From Symbiodinium natans (taxonomy: Eukaryota > Sar > Dinophyceae > Suessiales > Symbiodiniaceae): a stretch of DNA of 33,500 nucleotides. The notes under the pieces are model-generated. The model was given only the letters and a program-made list of their open reading frames with translations. It ran no database searches and had not been told where the DNA came from. The stretch covers positions 294,001-327,500 of the forward strand of contig CAJNDS010001569.1 in assembly GCA_905221605.1 (NCBI GenBank), given 5' to 3'. A program made the translations under genes and the position numbers. How positions within the stretch are numbered: the first letter of the stretch is position 1; each line of letters starts with the position of its first letter. Positions 1 to 8,308 of this stretch are shown here, in pieces.

Positions 1-584
1 TCTAACACCACGACCTCATTTCGCCCTCCAACTTTCAAAGCCCCCATCTCATGTAGAGCTCCTCCAAGAGCCTCTTGATAAATGGCCCTCCATCGCCTCA
101 AGGTAGCCACGCAGATGTTACCGTACCCAGCCTGCAGCTCTTGAATGATCGCTTTGTAGCTGCGACCAAGCCGAAGAAGGTTCATGACATGTAGGAAAGG
201 CATCCATGAGTTGACAGGGACTTTGGTCAGGAACCCGAACTTGTTGAGATTGAGCTCCATGTGCTTGTGGCCCACACGCTTGCAAGTGTAGCCATACGTG
301 GTCCACCCGCGCGAAGTCCGTTCTTCGAAGGAAGCTTCCTTTCCACATCGGGCGCACTTCTTGATCTGGAAGGCAATTCCAAATCTCATGAAGATAGCGA
401 TTGCACGGACGGTGAGAGAGACGCAGTCTCCATGTGGGTCGAGTACTGGCCGATGTAGCACGAACTTTTGGAAGGCTGTGTCGGAAGCAAACCACTTCTC
501 GGAAATCTCCGTCTGCCACTCCTTGAAGGTACAAGAAGGTAGTTCGCTTTCATGAAGTCCGGGCTGGCGCGCACGCTTCGGCAT
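1..584 (-). CDS. ISXO2/IS1595 (Merlin-like) transposase, N-terminal part, runs off window
   Basis: Reading from the ATG at 584 towards 1, the frame stays open for 194 codons and leaves the window without a stop. Residues 77-106 form a zinc-ribbon-like module (Cys77, Cys80, Cys101, His106; core CARCG then YTCKRVGHKH). Residues 142-173 look like a helix-turn-helix (SYKAIIQEL to TLRRWRAIYQ). The last visible residues, GGRNEVVVL (186-194), match where ISXO2-type proteins enter the DDE catalytic core (GG....VEIDE). Known: such proteins cut and paste DNA; eukaryotic relatives are Merlin elements. Inference: this is the 5' part of a transposase gene, its catalytic Asp/Glu residues beyond the left edge. 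It follows the helicase-like ORF on the same strand 380 nt away, so they may belong to one element. No introns are seen, unlike the atpH genes. Family call is by motif pattern only. Confidence 0.7.
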   Translation of the reverse strand, partial: MPKRARQPGLHESELPSCTFKEWQTEISEKWFASDTAFQKFVLHRPVLDPHGDCVSLTVRAIAIFMRFGIAFQIKKCARCGKEASFEERTSRGWTTYGYTCKRVGHKHMELNLNKFGFLTKVPVNSWMPFLHVMNLLRLGRSYKAIIQELQAGYGNICVATLRRWRAIYQEALGGALHEMGALKVGGRNEVVVL

Positions 585-964
585 GATAGACTTATCTATG
601 ATGCACAATCAGGACTCTGGTTGTCCTGCGACATGGAAGCTTGCATTGTTAGCCTTCAGACGAGTCACGAGAGTGAACAGCTACATACCGTGGGCGCGTG
701 CTACATGGAGCCTACAGGACAGTGACGATAGTGAACAGCTACATACCGTGGGCGCATGGAGCCTACAGGACAGTGACGGTGGGCGCGCGCTACATGGAGC
801 CTACAGGACAGTGACGATGGTACACATGCACTTACCCCTGCAAGGACTCAACGGGACTCAAAAGACTTACAGCATACGCGTGCTTTTTTTTCTCCGTGAG
901 TACAGACCGCCCAGGCTCAAAATTTTCATAGAGACCCGCTGTGGCTAGGGTGTCTAGCTCAGGT
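585..964. repeat. Spacer between the two minus-strand ORFs, with short tandem duplications
   Basis: No gene is seen here. Between about 672 and 820 a module containing GAGCCTACAGGACAGTGACG occurs three times, and a second module (GTGAACAGCTACATACCGTG) occurs twice, in an interleaved pattern. A T-run follows at about 884-892. If the two ORFs form one element, this would be the intergenic region ahead of the transposase ORF. Confidence 0.6.
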
Positions 965-3226
965 TCAGCCATGCAAGATCAAGGCGGCCTCCTCTTCTGG
1001 ATCCAATAGCTGCGTCTCTTCTTGGTCCGGCAGAACCTTTTGACGGGAAGACGAAGACGGCATGGACTTCACCTCGGGGCCTGCAGCGTGGAACTCCTCT
1101 ACGGGGACTGCGACAGATGTCTTGCTTGTCAGGCGACGCTTCGTGGAAGGTAGGTTGAATTGCCCAAGTCGACCTGGTGGCTTCGTGCAGCGAACTGGTA
1201 ACGCTTGTGGGTCGGGGACTGGTACGCGAGCTTCTTCATCGGTTGATGGAGACGACGGTAGATGTACTGGGCGCGATGACGGGCTAAGCTTGGACGCAAT
1301 GGTTGAGTTGACGTCCGAGATGTAAACTTCCGGGAGGCCGGCCGCCTGAAGCGACTCCATTCCCCTGTGTAGCATCTCTTGTTCCACCTCCACATCATCA
1401 GCAAAGGTCGGGGGTAATTCGTGGATGCCTTGCTTGTACTTGGCGTAGTAAGGCTTGTCTCTATCTGAGAAAAGATCCCCATGCAAATCGTCAATCCGAA
1501 TCAAGTGGATGGGAGCGTCTTTCTCTCCACTGGGTAGGCGGAGGTACAACGCACGCTTGCCGAAGACGAGGACGACGGTCCTTTTAAGAATGGCGAGAAC
1601 ATCGAGGTCTGGGTAGGAGCAAAAGAACTTCTGCACGAGCTTGTAAAACTCGTCCCACGTGATGGATGTTTGCCATCGCTCGCTCAAGGGTTCATCCTCC
1701 TCTTTGAGATTGTTTGAGGACAACGCTCGCATTCCATTCCGGACGAGTTTGACGTCATTGTAGCGCCCCGAACAATTTTGGTCCTCCTCTGATGTCAGCC
1801 ATGACTTCATGTCAGCCGCATCGAGTTTCTCCACCGATGGATCGTCTAGTATGAGGCCTTCGTGAACCTGTCCAGTTTTGTGACGAAAGTTGTCGATCGC
1901 TTTCGCTCGCCGCCAAGCTGGACGAACACCTTCAAGACCGAGACGAGTGATGTGATACCTACCAATTGCGAGGCACAACAAGATAAGGAATGGAGTTTTC
2001 CCCACCCCGGGCCAGCCAAGCGTGATCATTCCATAGGAGGTCAGGAGTGGCATGACGAGTGGTAGAAGGAAGGTGCTCATCCAGGGCTTCACGCTTCGCA
2101 CGGTCATCGGAAAGAAGCTCAAGGAAGTAGCCCCGGCAGTGCCTCTGCTCTTGTTTTGTGCCATGCGAAGGACCTTAGATTCCGGCCAGTTGCTGATGGG
2201 GGACCCGCTGTGCGAGTGGATGTTCCGCAAAATCCAAACGTACTGCTGGTTCTCCGAGTCGTCCTCTGGCGCGTTCTTGTTGATGTAGTCTACCCCTGCC
2301 ATGAGTTCCTCATCCTCCACAGACCATGCCTGGGTTGAAGAACGACTGACCTCTGGCTTGTCCTTCTTGTTGTTCAGAGACCACCACACTACGTGATGGC
2401 CTGGAAGACGGTCAAGTAAGGAGTGGACTGCGTTTGCCAGGTACAAGTCCAGCGACACTTCGGCGAGATCCTGCTGGAGTACGTTAATCTGCTTGCGAAG
2501 CTGGCTCTTGGTTGTAGAAGAGGATGACGACGACGACGAAGATGAGGACGAACACGGGGACGCGGCCTGCGCTACTTCGATGGGTTCGCTGCGATTTGTG
2601 TTGGCTCCAGTGCCCTCCACCACCGGGAGTGTCCCGATGTCATCAATGTGAACCTCTTCTGTGGGTAGTAGTTCCGCTTGTGCCTCACTCATGTCCATGT
2701 TCATGGGCATCATGACGGGCATGGCATGGATGTTGTCCTGATGCTTGTTGTCGTTCCCAATGGCGGGGACATCGGGCTCGTTCGTGTTCATGGGCACAAT
2801 GACCGGCATGGCATGGAGGTCTTCCTGATGCTCGTTGTCGTTCCCAATGGCTGGGCGACTCTCCTTATCGGGGATAGCAGCTTGTTGCTTTCGTCCAGCA
2901 CGCTTGGCTTTGAGCAGGGTGTCCTGCAAGCGATTGTCGGCACTCAATGACCACGGAGGCGATGGATGACGAAGACCAAATGACAATTGGATGTTGTTGA
3001 TCATGACGCGTATGTCGTGTGCAGAGAGCGGGAGCCTGGACTCGTGGCACTGCAGGTCCCCGCGGGTTACTTTTGCAAGTACTTCCTCAGCATCTGGAAC
3101 CTTGTGCACGTAAATGTGAGGCTCTCCAGGTTTGCTAAGCTTCTTGACGGGTTCTGATGGAGATAACGTCAGTCTCACCTTCTGGCCCTTGAGGCATGCC
3201 CTGCCCGTAACCTTGAAACCATCCAT
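965..3226 (-). CDS. 753-aa protein with SF3-like helicase / P-loop ATPase core
   Basis: A single uninterrupted 753-codon frame, by far the longest in the window. Visible parts: basic N-terminus (1-115); a duplicated 29-residue-scale module (PAIGNDN...HAMPV, about 125-153 and 154-182); a run of 12 Ser at 226-237; then a central domain with Walker A GWPGVGKT (404-411), a Walker B-like GLILDD (457-462) and a motif-C-like ALSSNN (501-506). This order and spacing resemble superfamily 3 helicases of Rep/replicon type. The C-terminal 130 residues are Pro/Ser-rich and end in an acidic tail (DPEEEAA). I do not recognise the family. The transposase-like ORF lies downstream on the same strand, suggesting a mobile-element origin. 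No HUH endonuclease motif is evident upstream of the helicase core, so it is not a standard CRESS Rep. Alternative: a STAND or AAA-like P-loop ATPase of unknown role. Confidence 0.75.
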   Translation of the reverse strand: MDGFKVTGRACLKGQKVRLTLSPSEPVKKLSKPGEPHIYVHKVPDAEEVLAKVTRGDLQCHESRLPLSAHDIRVMINNIQLSFGLRHPSPPWSLSADNRLQDTLLKAKRAGRKQQAAIPDKESRPAIGNDNEHQEDLHAMPVIVPMNTNEPDVPAIGNDNKHQDNIHAMPVMMPMNMDMSEAQAELLPTEEVHIDDIGTLPVVEGTGANTNRSEPIEVAQAASPCSSSSSSSSSSSSTTKSQLRKQINVLQQDLAEVSLDLYLANAVHSLLDRLPGHHVVWWSLNNKKDKPEVSRSSTQAWSVEDEELMAGVDYINKNAPEDDSENQQYVWILRNIHSHSGSPISNWPESKVLRMAQNKSRGTAGATSLSFFPMTVRSVKPWMSTFLLPLVMPLLTSYGMITLGWPGVGKTPFLILLCLAIGRYHITRLGLEGVRPAWRRAKAIDNFRHKTGQVHEGLILDDPSVEKLDAADMKSWLTSEEDQNCSGRYNDVKLVRNGMRALSSNNLKEEDEPLSERWQTSITWDEFYKLVQKFFCSYPDLDVLAILKRTVVLVFGKRALYLRLPSGEKDAPIHLIRIDDLHGDLFSDRDKPYYAKYKQGIHELPPTFADDVEVEQEMLHRGMESLQAAGLPEVYISDVNSTIASKLSPSSRPVHLPSSPSTDEEARVPVPDPQALPVRCTKPPGRLGQFNLPSTKRRLTSKTSVAVPVEEFHAAGPEVKSMPSSSSRQKVLPDQEETQLLDPEEEAALILHG

Positions 3227-3443
3227 TGCTCGACTAAGAGCTTCCGAAATCTACTTTCTGTCTTACTGGCTTGAGTTTGGAAAAATCACACACTATATAT
3301 GCTGACGCCATGAAGTTGCATCCTCATGTTATCCTACCATGCATAAAACACAACAAACCACAGGCCATACATAACAATCTCCAGGTCACAGCCGCAGTGC
3401 AGTCGAGAGACCTCGCAGGCATAATTAATCCAGGACGACTACC
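3227..3443. other. Short spacer upstream of the helicase-like ORF
   Basis: This stretch lies 5' of the minus-strand ORF and carries a TATATA patch near 3294. No gene or clear promoter motif is recognised. Confidence 0.4.
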
Positions 3444-3845
3444 AATATTGAATATTGAAAAAAAAAGTTCAATATTCAATACCGGGCAGAATCCAAGATC
3501 CAAGATCCAAGATGCCCAGGGACTCTTGGGGGGCAATCTTGGATACCACCCCCGGGCCCGGTATCCAAGATTGCCCCCCAAGAGTCCCTGGGCATCTTGG
3601 ATCTTGGATCTTGGATTCCCACCCAATATTGAATATTGAAAAAAAAGTTCAATATTCAATATCGGGCAGAATCCAAGATCCAAGATCCAAGATGCCCAGG
3701 GACTCTTGGGGGGCAATCTTGGATACCACCCCCGGGCCCGGTATCCAAGATTGCCTCCCAAAAGTCCCTGGGCATCTTGGATCTTGGATCTTTGATTCCC
3801 ACCCAATATTGAATATTGAAAAAAAAAGTTCAATATTCAATATTG
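3444..3845. repeat. Tandem 180-bp unit of two nested foldbacks
   Basis: Two alternating palindromes are repeated in tandem. The GC-richer foldback has perfect 59-bp arms at 3489-3547 and 3560-3618 around a 12-nt spacer. Its second copy, 180 bp further on, has arms 3669-3727 and 3740-3798 with a few mismatches in the right arm. The arms contain internal CCAAGAT direct repeats. An AT-rich foldback with 13-bp arms (ATTGAATATTGAA and its complement) around an A-rich loop occurs three times: 3447-3480, 3628-3660 and 3808-3841. ORFs read across this block are by-products of the palindromes. Confidence 0.95.
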
Positions 3846-4100
3846 GTTGCTAGAAGGCTCAATCCCTTACAGGCTCAATCCCTTACATCTGAACACGGTT
3901 ATCTTCAAGAATGCAAGTCCCTTAGACATTAATAGGGTTTTGTGGTTTAGGGTTAAAGGTTTAGGGTTTGAAAAAACTTAACATTTAAACTTAACAGAGG
4001 CAAATCCTCACGATTGGCTAAAAAAGCAGGGGGGGGGGGATATACACGTACCCAACCCTAAACCCTCTTTTCCTCCAGTAACGCCCGGGTATCTCCGGAG
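3846..4100. other. Spacer before the first visible atpH exon
   Basis: It holds a direct duplication of AGGCTCAATCCCTTAC (about 3856-3888), a few TTTAGGG-like heptamers near 3950-3970 and a G-run near 4030-4038. Exons 1 and 2 of copy A were looked for here and not found. Confidence 0.6.
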
Positions 4101-7100
4101 GCGCTGTGACGCTGGTGGCGCCTCAGGTTGCCCATGCAGAGGCTCGCACAGCTCGCACGTTTAGGGTTTAGGGTTTAGGGTTTCGGGTTTCGGGTTTAGG
4201 GTTTGGGGTTTAGGGTTTAGGGTTTAGGCTTGAGGGTTTAGGGTCCCAGTTGGGGCACCCGTCTAGAAGGAATCCCATTCTAGAAGGGCGCCTACACCAC
4301 ATTCTGGGTAATGTTGTACACAGTTTCAGTGTCCCTCCCCCCCCCCCCCCCCCCCCCCCCCCCCTTCCCTCAACAGTCGAAGCTGGTTGTTGCTCTCTTT
4401 ACACGCTTCAAGGGTTTTATATGATTAAAAAAGGGAAGAGTTTAGATGAGTTGAACAGGGACAGCGAGGCCCGGCAATTGATTTTAGAGGCGAGCTGCAC
4501 GGTTGGACTTAATGGAGGATCCCACCGCGCACCCCCAAACCCTAAACCCTCAACCCTAAACTCTAAACCTAAACCCTAAACCCTAAACCCTAAACCCTGT
4601 GAATAACCCAACAAGCTTGACTTAAACAGCGGACCCCGACTAAACCACATACAACAGTACCCCTCAAAGGCCTTAATCCCAACCTTTCGGTTTGACTATA
4701 GAGCCTGCTAGAGAGCAATGTGCCTGTGGAAACTCCAAGCCCTTTTCAGGGCTTCGTCTGCATACGCTTTGGTATCCGGGCTTAGTCTGTAGTAGGGCTT
4801 GCGGTACAGAAATTTTAGTCTGCATGGGTTGGTGGTTTGGTGTAGTCTGTTGAGCCACTTCCTTTCGTCAAGTTGTTTCTGCTTGCATAGCGCCGCTGTG
4901 TAGTCCGATAAGTCTGGGCAAGCGGTGGCAAACTTACCAATCCCCCTTAATCAAGGAGTATACCCTTATATTGAATATATGGGGATCGCAGTTTAGGGAT
5001 CGCAGTTTTTGGCTTAGGGTTTAAAGTGAAGGGTTACATATCCCAGGGCTCTCTGGGACACCGTGAGAAGGACGGCGCCGTGTGGATCCCCGCACTCTCC
5101 GCCATCGGCGCCGGCTTCGCGATCGGCCTCGCCGCCATCGGCTCGGGCGTCGGCCAGGCCAGGTCTGGGGATTAGGGTTTAGGGTTCAGGGTTTAGGGTT
5201 TAGGGTTTAGGGTTTAGGGTCTGAATTTCGGGAGTTTAGTTTGGGGTGTAGGGCTTAGGGTTTAGAGCTTAGGCACGCAGGCACGCTGAAACCGGTGGCA
5301 ACTTTGAGCTGGTGGTTACAGTGTCTACTCCAAAACACCATTAGTTTGAAAACGCTACGAATCTGCCTTCCCTAAACCCTACACCTTCAACCCTAAGCTG
5401 ATGGGTTTAGGGTTTAGGGTTAGCTTATAGTCTTATAGGTTTCGGGCTTGGGGCTTCTTCTTCATCGCCCAGGGCATTGCCAGCGGCCGCTGCATTGATG
5501 GCATCTCCCGACAGCCGGAGGCCCGCGCCAGGGCTTCAGGGCTTGGGGAGGTTCATGGGTTTAGGGTTTAGGGTTTAGGACTTCAGGACTTCAGGACTTT
5601 AGGACTTTGGGATTAGGGTTTAGGGTTTAGGGTTATCAGTTATAAGTAGGGACGCTCTTTCGGTGATTACAACGGCTGATGACTTTCTTTTGGCCTCCTT
5701 GTAAGTACCCTTTGCACCTGTTCAGCCCTGAGATCCTCCGGCATCCGTGACCGGCTTGCGAAGTTAGGACCGTAAGCCGTAAACCCGAAACGAAAACCTC
5801 TCCTAAACCCTAAACCCTAAACCCTAAACCCTAAACCCTAAACCCTAAACCCTAAACCCTAAACCCTAAACCCTAAACGGCCCTAAACCCTAAACCCTAA
5901 ACCCTGGTTTCCTTCCTTTGGCACCCCCGCAGGTTGCCGATGATCTCCGCGGCGTTCTGACTCTTGGCCGAAGATGGGTTCGTGGCTTCAGGGGGGGTTT
6001 AGGGTTTAGGGTTTAGGGTTTAGGGTTTAGGGTTTGGGGTTTGGGGTTTAGGGTTTAGGGGGGTGCCAATAGGGTATTGGATTTAGACGCAGGGTTTCCG
6101 ATTGTCGGCTTAGGGCTTCGGATGTAGGGCTTAGATTTTCGGATTTAGGACTTAGGGTGTCAGATTTGGGTTGTCAGCCCGGAACCCTAAACCCTAAACC
6201 CTAAACCCTAAACCCTAAACCCTAAACCCTAAACCCTAAACCCTAAACCCTAAACCCTAAACCCTAAACCCTAAACCCTAAACCTAACCCTAAACCCTAA
6301 ACCCTAAACCCTAAACCCTAAACCCTAAACCCTAAACCCTAAACCCTAAACCCTAAACCCTAAACCCTAAACCCTAAACCCTAGTAAGAAGGCTCTCTCG
6401 GGTGCTTCCGGGCTTTAGGGCATTTGGGGTTTCGGGCTCAGGCTCCAGGATCCGGACTGGGCCCTTTATTCCCCTCTTCACTTAAACTCTAAACCTTAAA
6501 CCTTAAACCCTAAACCTTAAACCCTAAACCTTAAACCCTAAACCCTAAAACCCTCAACCCTAAACCTTGAAACCCTGAAACCCTCAACCCGAAACCCTGA
6601 ACCCTGAAACCCTAAACCCTGAAACCCTAAACCCTGAAACCCTATACCCTCAACTCTATAGACCTGCAGGCTGCTGTCCCTGGCCTTCATGGAGACCCTA
6701 GACCCTAGACCCTAAACCCTAAGCCCTAGACCCTAAACCCTAAACCCTAAACCCTAAACCCTAAACCCTAAACCCTAAACCCTAAACCCTAAACCCTAAA
6801 CCCCAACCACCTCAAAGCACCCTAGGCTGCTGTCCCTGGCCTTCATGGAGTCTTTGACCATCTACGGCCTGGTCATTGCGCTGGTGCCCTCCTCAGCTTA
6901 AAGATCGCTGTCTTAGGGTTTAGGGTTTAGGGTTTAGGGTTTAGGGTTTAGGGTTCAGGGTTCAGGGTTCAGGGCTCAGGGTTCAGGGTTCAGGGTTCAG
7001 GGCTTGGGGTGGTAATGGTTTGGGGTCAGAGTGTGGGCTAAAGGCGTTAAACTCTACAAGCTCTCATGGTAATAACTCAACCCGAAGCATATGCCCTAAA

Positions 7101-7288
7101 CCCTATACACCCTAAATCCCGGCATGTGTACTTAAGCATTTCCATTTCTACTGGTTCCCTTTATTTGGCACTTTCAGTACAACGGGGCTCCCAATGCAGC
7201 CTGCGTTTAAAACCAACCCTCATGCCCAACTCCACGCTTGAGAAAAAAAACTGAGGTGCTCCTCTTCGCGAACCCCCTGATCAAGTGA
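4101..7288 (+). CDS. atpH: atpH copy A: plastid ATP synthase subunit c, exons 3-8 (5' part not in view)
   Basis: Exons by reading: exon 3 4101-4141, exon 4 5071-5157, exon 5 5473-5520, exon 6 5933-5958, exon 7 6826-6883, exon 8 7256-7288 (TGA). Joined they encode the end of the presequence (VAHA then E) and the complete mature subunit c, with the RQPE loop in exon 5 and the proton-binding Glu in FMES of exon 7. Donors are GC (introns 3, 4, 5), GA (intron 6) and GT (intron 7); every acceptor is AG followed by G. Compared with copies B-D, exon 3 reads PQVAHAE, not PQAAHAE, and exon 4 starts Asp-Gly instead of Gly-Gly. Exons 1-2 are absent between 3227 and 4100. They are either lost, or lie left of the window with the foldbacks and transposon-like ORFs sitting inside intron 2. 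Whether this copy is expressed cannot be judged. Confidence 0.85.
4160..4243 (+). repeat. Interstitial TTTAGGG array at the 5' end of copy A intron 3
   Basis: Perfect and near-perfect TTTAGGG heptamers (variants TTTCGGG, TTTGGGG) begin 19 nt after the GC donor. Confidence 0.95.
4337..4364. repeat. 28-nt poly-C run
   Basis: An uninterrupted C run within copy A intron 3. Its length may be unreliable in short-read assemblies. Confidence 0.9.
4535..4598 (-). repeat. Interstitial CCCTAAA array inside copy A intron 3
   Basis: CCCTAAA heptamers in the opposite orientation to the array at 4160-4243, so the two could pair within the same intron. Confidence 0.95.
5171..5220 (+). repeat. TTTAGGG array after the donor of copy A intron 4
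   Basis: Heptamers start 13 nt after the GC donor at 5158. A C-rich counterpart (CCCTAAACCCTACACC) lies near 5370-5396, about 80 nt before the acceptor. Confidence 0.9.
5803..5905 (-). repeat. CCCTAAA array before the acceptor of copy A intron 5
   Basis: About 14 CCCTAAA heptamers, interrupted once by CGGC, end 27 nt before the exon 6 acceptor. The same intron carries TTTAGGG runs at 5559-5578 just after its donor. Confidence 0.95.
5998..6060 (+). repeat. TTTAGGG array after the donor of copy A intron 6
   Basis: Heptamers begin about 40 nt after the GA donor at 5959; the same intron ends in C-rich arrays. Confidence 0.95.
6183..6383 (-). repeat. Longest interstitial CCCTAAA array (about 200 bp)
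   Basis: Almost pure CCCTAAA heptamers with one shortened unit (CCTAACC near 6284). It lies in copy A intron 6 and is the longest near-perfect telomere-like tract in the window. Confidence 0.97.
6485..6660 (-). repeat. Degenerate CCCTAAA-family array
   Basis: Variants such as CCTTAAA, CCCTGAAA and CCCTCAA follow the perfect array in the same intron, consistent with decayed telomere-like repeats. Confidence 0.85.
6670..6694 (+). pseudogene. Partial duplicate of atpH exon 7 (first 25 nt) inside intron 6
   Basis: These 25 nt, preceded by an acceptor-like CAG, are identical to the first 25 nt of copy A exon 7 at 6826-6850. The match breaks after ATGGAG, where CCCTAGA/CCCTAAA heptamers begin and continue to the real exon. 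If used as an acceptor it would truncate the reading frame, so it is probably a non-functional fragment. Confidence 0.9.
6695..6803 (-). repeat. CCCTAGA/CCCTAAA array between exon-7 fragment and exon 7
   Basis: Heptamers change from CCCTAGA to CCCTAAA and end about 20 nt before the exon 7 acceptor of copy A. Confidence 0.95.
6913..7009 (+). repeat. TTTAGGG array grading into TTCAGGG, copy A intron 7
   Basis: Begins 29 nt after the GT donor; the repeat unit shifts from TTTAGGG to TTCAGGG and TCAGGGC variants. Confidence 0.95.
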
Positions 7289-8308
7289 GCATGATGTCGG
7301 CAATGTGGGCGGGCGAGTTTTTTCTCCGGCTTTGGCGGGTGTCGGGGTTTGCAGGGAGCTTGTGACGGCCCCCTAAATTGTAAACCTGAACCCTGAGTAG
7401 AGCCCACAGTCAAGACAAGGATCCCCCCAGTCCTCGGTATAGGATGACCAGGAACAACGAAGAAAGAAGAGGTGAAGAGAGCTTGCGCTCAGAGAAAAGG
7501 GTGGCAGGTGTGGGGTTAGTTCTAAGCTGAAGACCCCAAACCCTACCCTAAACGCAAAACCCCAAACCGCAAGCCTTTTCAAAAGGGGCACACCTGAACA
7601 CCTGAACCGGGAAACCCGAATCCCGAAAGCCTACGTTGGGGATCGTAGGCTTGCAGGGTTTGTTTTTGTTTGCTTTGGGTTTCGAGTTCAGGGCTTGTAG
7701 GCTTTTGGGTGATGGGTTTCTGGTGGTGTGCGGGCATTTCCCAAAGTGGGGGTACCCCTCACCAAAATACTATAACCCTCATGTTCTAGAACACCCAGAA
7801 AAGGGCACCCCTGTTTTCGCAAGCCCCCATGTGCAAATCAAATTCCTAGCCCTGCTTGCAACGCGGCTTCAGCTTTTTTCCGCCACGCCACTCCAGCCTC
7901 TCGCACCTTCGCTCGAAGCTCTTCAACGAATCTTGGCTGGCCCATCCGCACCCCCGTGTAAGAGGAGAAAGATCTTGTCTTCTAGCCTCGGGCTCTTCAC
8001 TTCCTTTGGGCTGGTACACGCCTTCGGCATCCCCCTTAAACATCTATAAGCCCTAAACCCTGAACTCCGAGAGACAAGCCTGTGCCCCTGAACCCTGTAA
8101 CCCTAAACATCCCAGACGTCCCCTGGAAATAAACCCCTAAACCCTCAACATCCCTCAACCTTCAGCCCTAAACCCAAACCCCTAAATCCTAAACCCTAAA
8201 CCCTGAAGCCTAGACCCTAAGCCCTAAATCATAAATCATAAACCTGGAACCCTAAAACCTAAAACCGAAGCCCTAAGCCATCAAACCTGGCTGAGAACAC
8301 CCCCAAGG
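7289..8308. other. Intergenic spacer A-B with conserved 3'-UTR-like block
   Basis: Downstream of the copy A stop, 7480-7500 (core GCTTGCGCTCAGAGAAA) matches a block downstream of copies B and D, so it is probably 3' UTR. The middle (7640-8040) has no recognisable gene; the open frames there have no known motifs. From about 8047 to 8280 degenerate CCCTAAA repeats lead up to copy B exon 1. Confidence 0.6.

Noticed and set aside
3324-3853. Open frames of 63-169 aa on both strands across the hairpins
   Set aside because: They read the same palindromic repeat in both directions (PRSKIQDAQ and similar) and reflect repeat structure, not a protein.
5959-5972. Longer exon 6 ending in GGCC, because 10-15 nt after the donor are similar in all copies
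   Set aside because: It would add four residues between VLL and LLS that subunit c does not have, and copy C would then lack any GN donor (GGCC followed by AA). The shorter exon gives a perfect family-length join and a GA or GC donor in every copy.
6183-6383. True chromosome end or telomere fusion
   Set aside because: Arrays in both orientations are scattered through the introns of intact genes, so these are interstitial repeats, not a terminal telomere.
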